From: an uncultured Selenomonadaceae bacterium
GTDB lineage: Bacteria; Bacillota; Negativicutes; Selenomonadales; Selenomonadaceae
DNA length: 10,335 nucleotides
Direction of reading: 5' to 3'
Assembly (NCBI GenBank): GCA_958415865.1
Contig: CATYZV010000036.1
Span: 1 to 10,335, forward strand
The position numbers were made by a program, and so were the translations under genes. This document shows, one piece after another, positions 9,311 through 10,335 of this stretch. The notes under the pieces are model-generated. The model was not told where the DNA came from. It did not search any database and saw nothing but the letters and a program-made list of their open reading frames with translations. Within the stretch, counting starts at the first letter, position 1. Each line of letters begins with the position of its first letter.

Positions 9311-10335
<1,025 letters not shown>

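Overview
The window reads as an ordinary bacterial chromosome segment of moderate GC content. Strong AGGAGG-type ribosome binding sites, an AT-rich TGnTATAAT promoter style, compact gene spacing and the gene order tgt-yajC-(5-FCL)-secD-secF suggest an anaerobic Firmicute. A Negativicutes-type gut or rumen bacterium is my best guess, but it rests on general resemblance and not on a search. No rRNA, tRNA, CRISPR array, insertion sequence or phage gene was seen.

Left part, + strand (1-4594): a lactose-use unit. A LacS-type GPH-family sugar:cation symporter (70-1479) is followed after 112 bp by a cytoplasmic GH2 beta-galactosidase, LacZ (1592-4594). A strong hairpin lies between the two. Together they import a galactoside and split it. 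The symporter lacks the C-terminal IIA-like regulatory domain of the well-known streptococcal LacS.

Middle, - strand (4724-5923): a SotB-type major facilitator exporter converges on lacZ. The two share a bidirectional terminator (4632-4675). sotB has its own extended -10 promoter and an upstream dyad. A perfect 18-bp hairpin (6021-6072) separates it from the sec operon.

Right part, - strand (6085-10335), in transcription order: tgt (tRNA-guanine transglycosylase), yajC, 5-formyltetrahydrofolate cyclo-ligase, secD, secF. A TGnTATAAT promoter lies between tgt and yajC, so yajC to secF can be transcribed separately from tgt. yajC/cyclo-ligase overlap as TAATG and secD/secF as ATGA, which suggests translational coupling. 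secD starts with TTG, placed by a strong Shine-Dalgarno sequence directly next to an intercistronic hairpin. YajC, SecD and SecF form the accessory subcomplex of the Sec translocase. The cyclo-ligase is a folate enzyme carried along in the operon.

The most unusual feature is at the right edge. The conserved 5' part of tgt is open in frame but contains two TAA codons 72 bp apart, each where the family normally has Glu (GAA). This is either a recent pseudogene or a sequence error near an edge. I found no convincing new biological system. The other items are regulatory structures and layout details worth checking.
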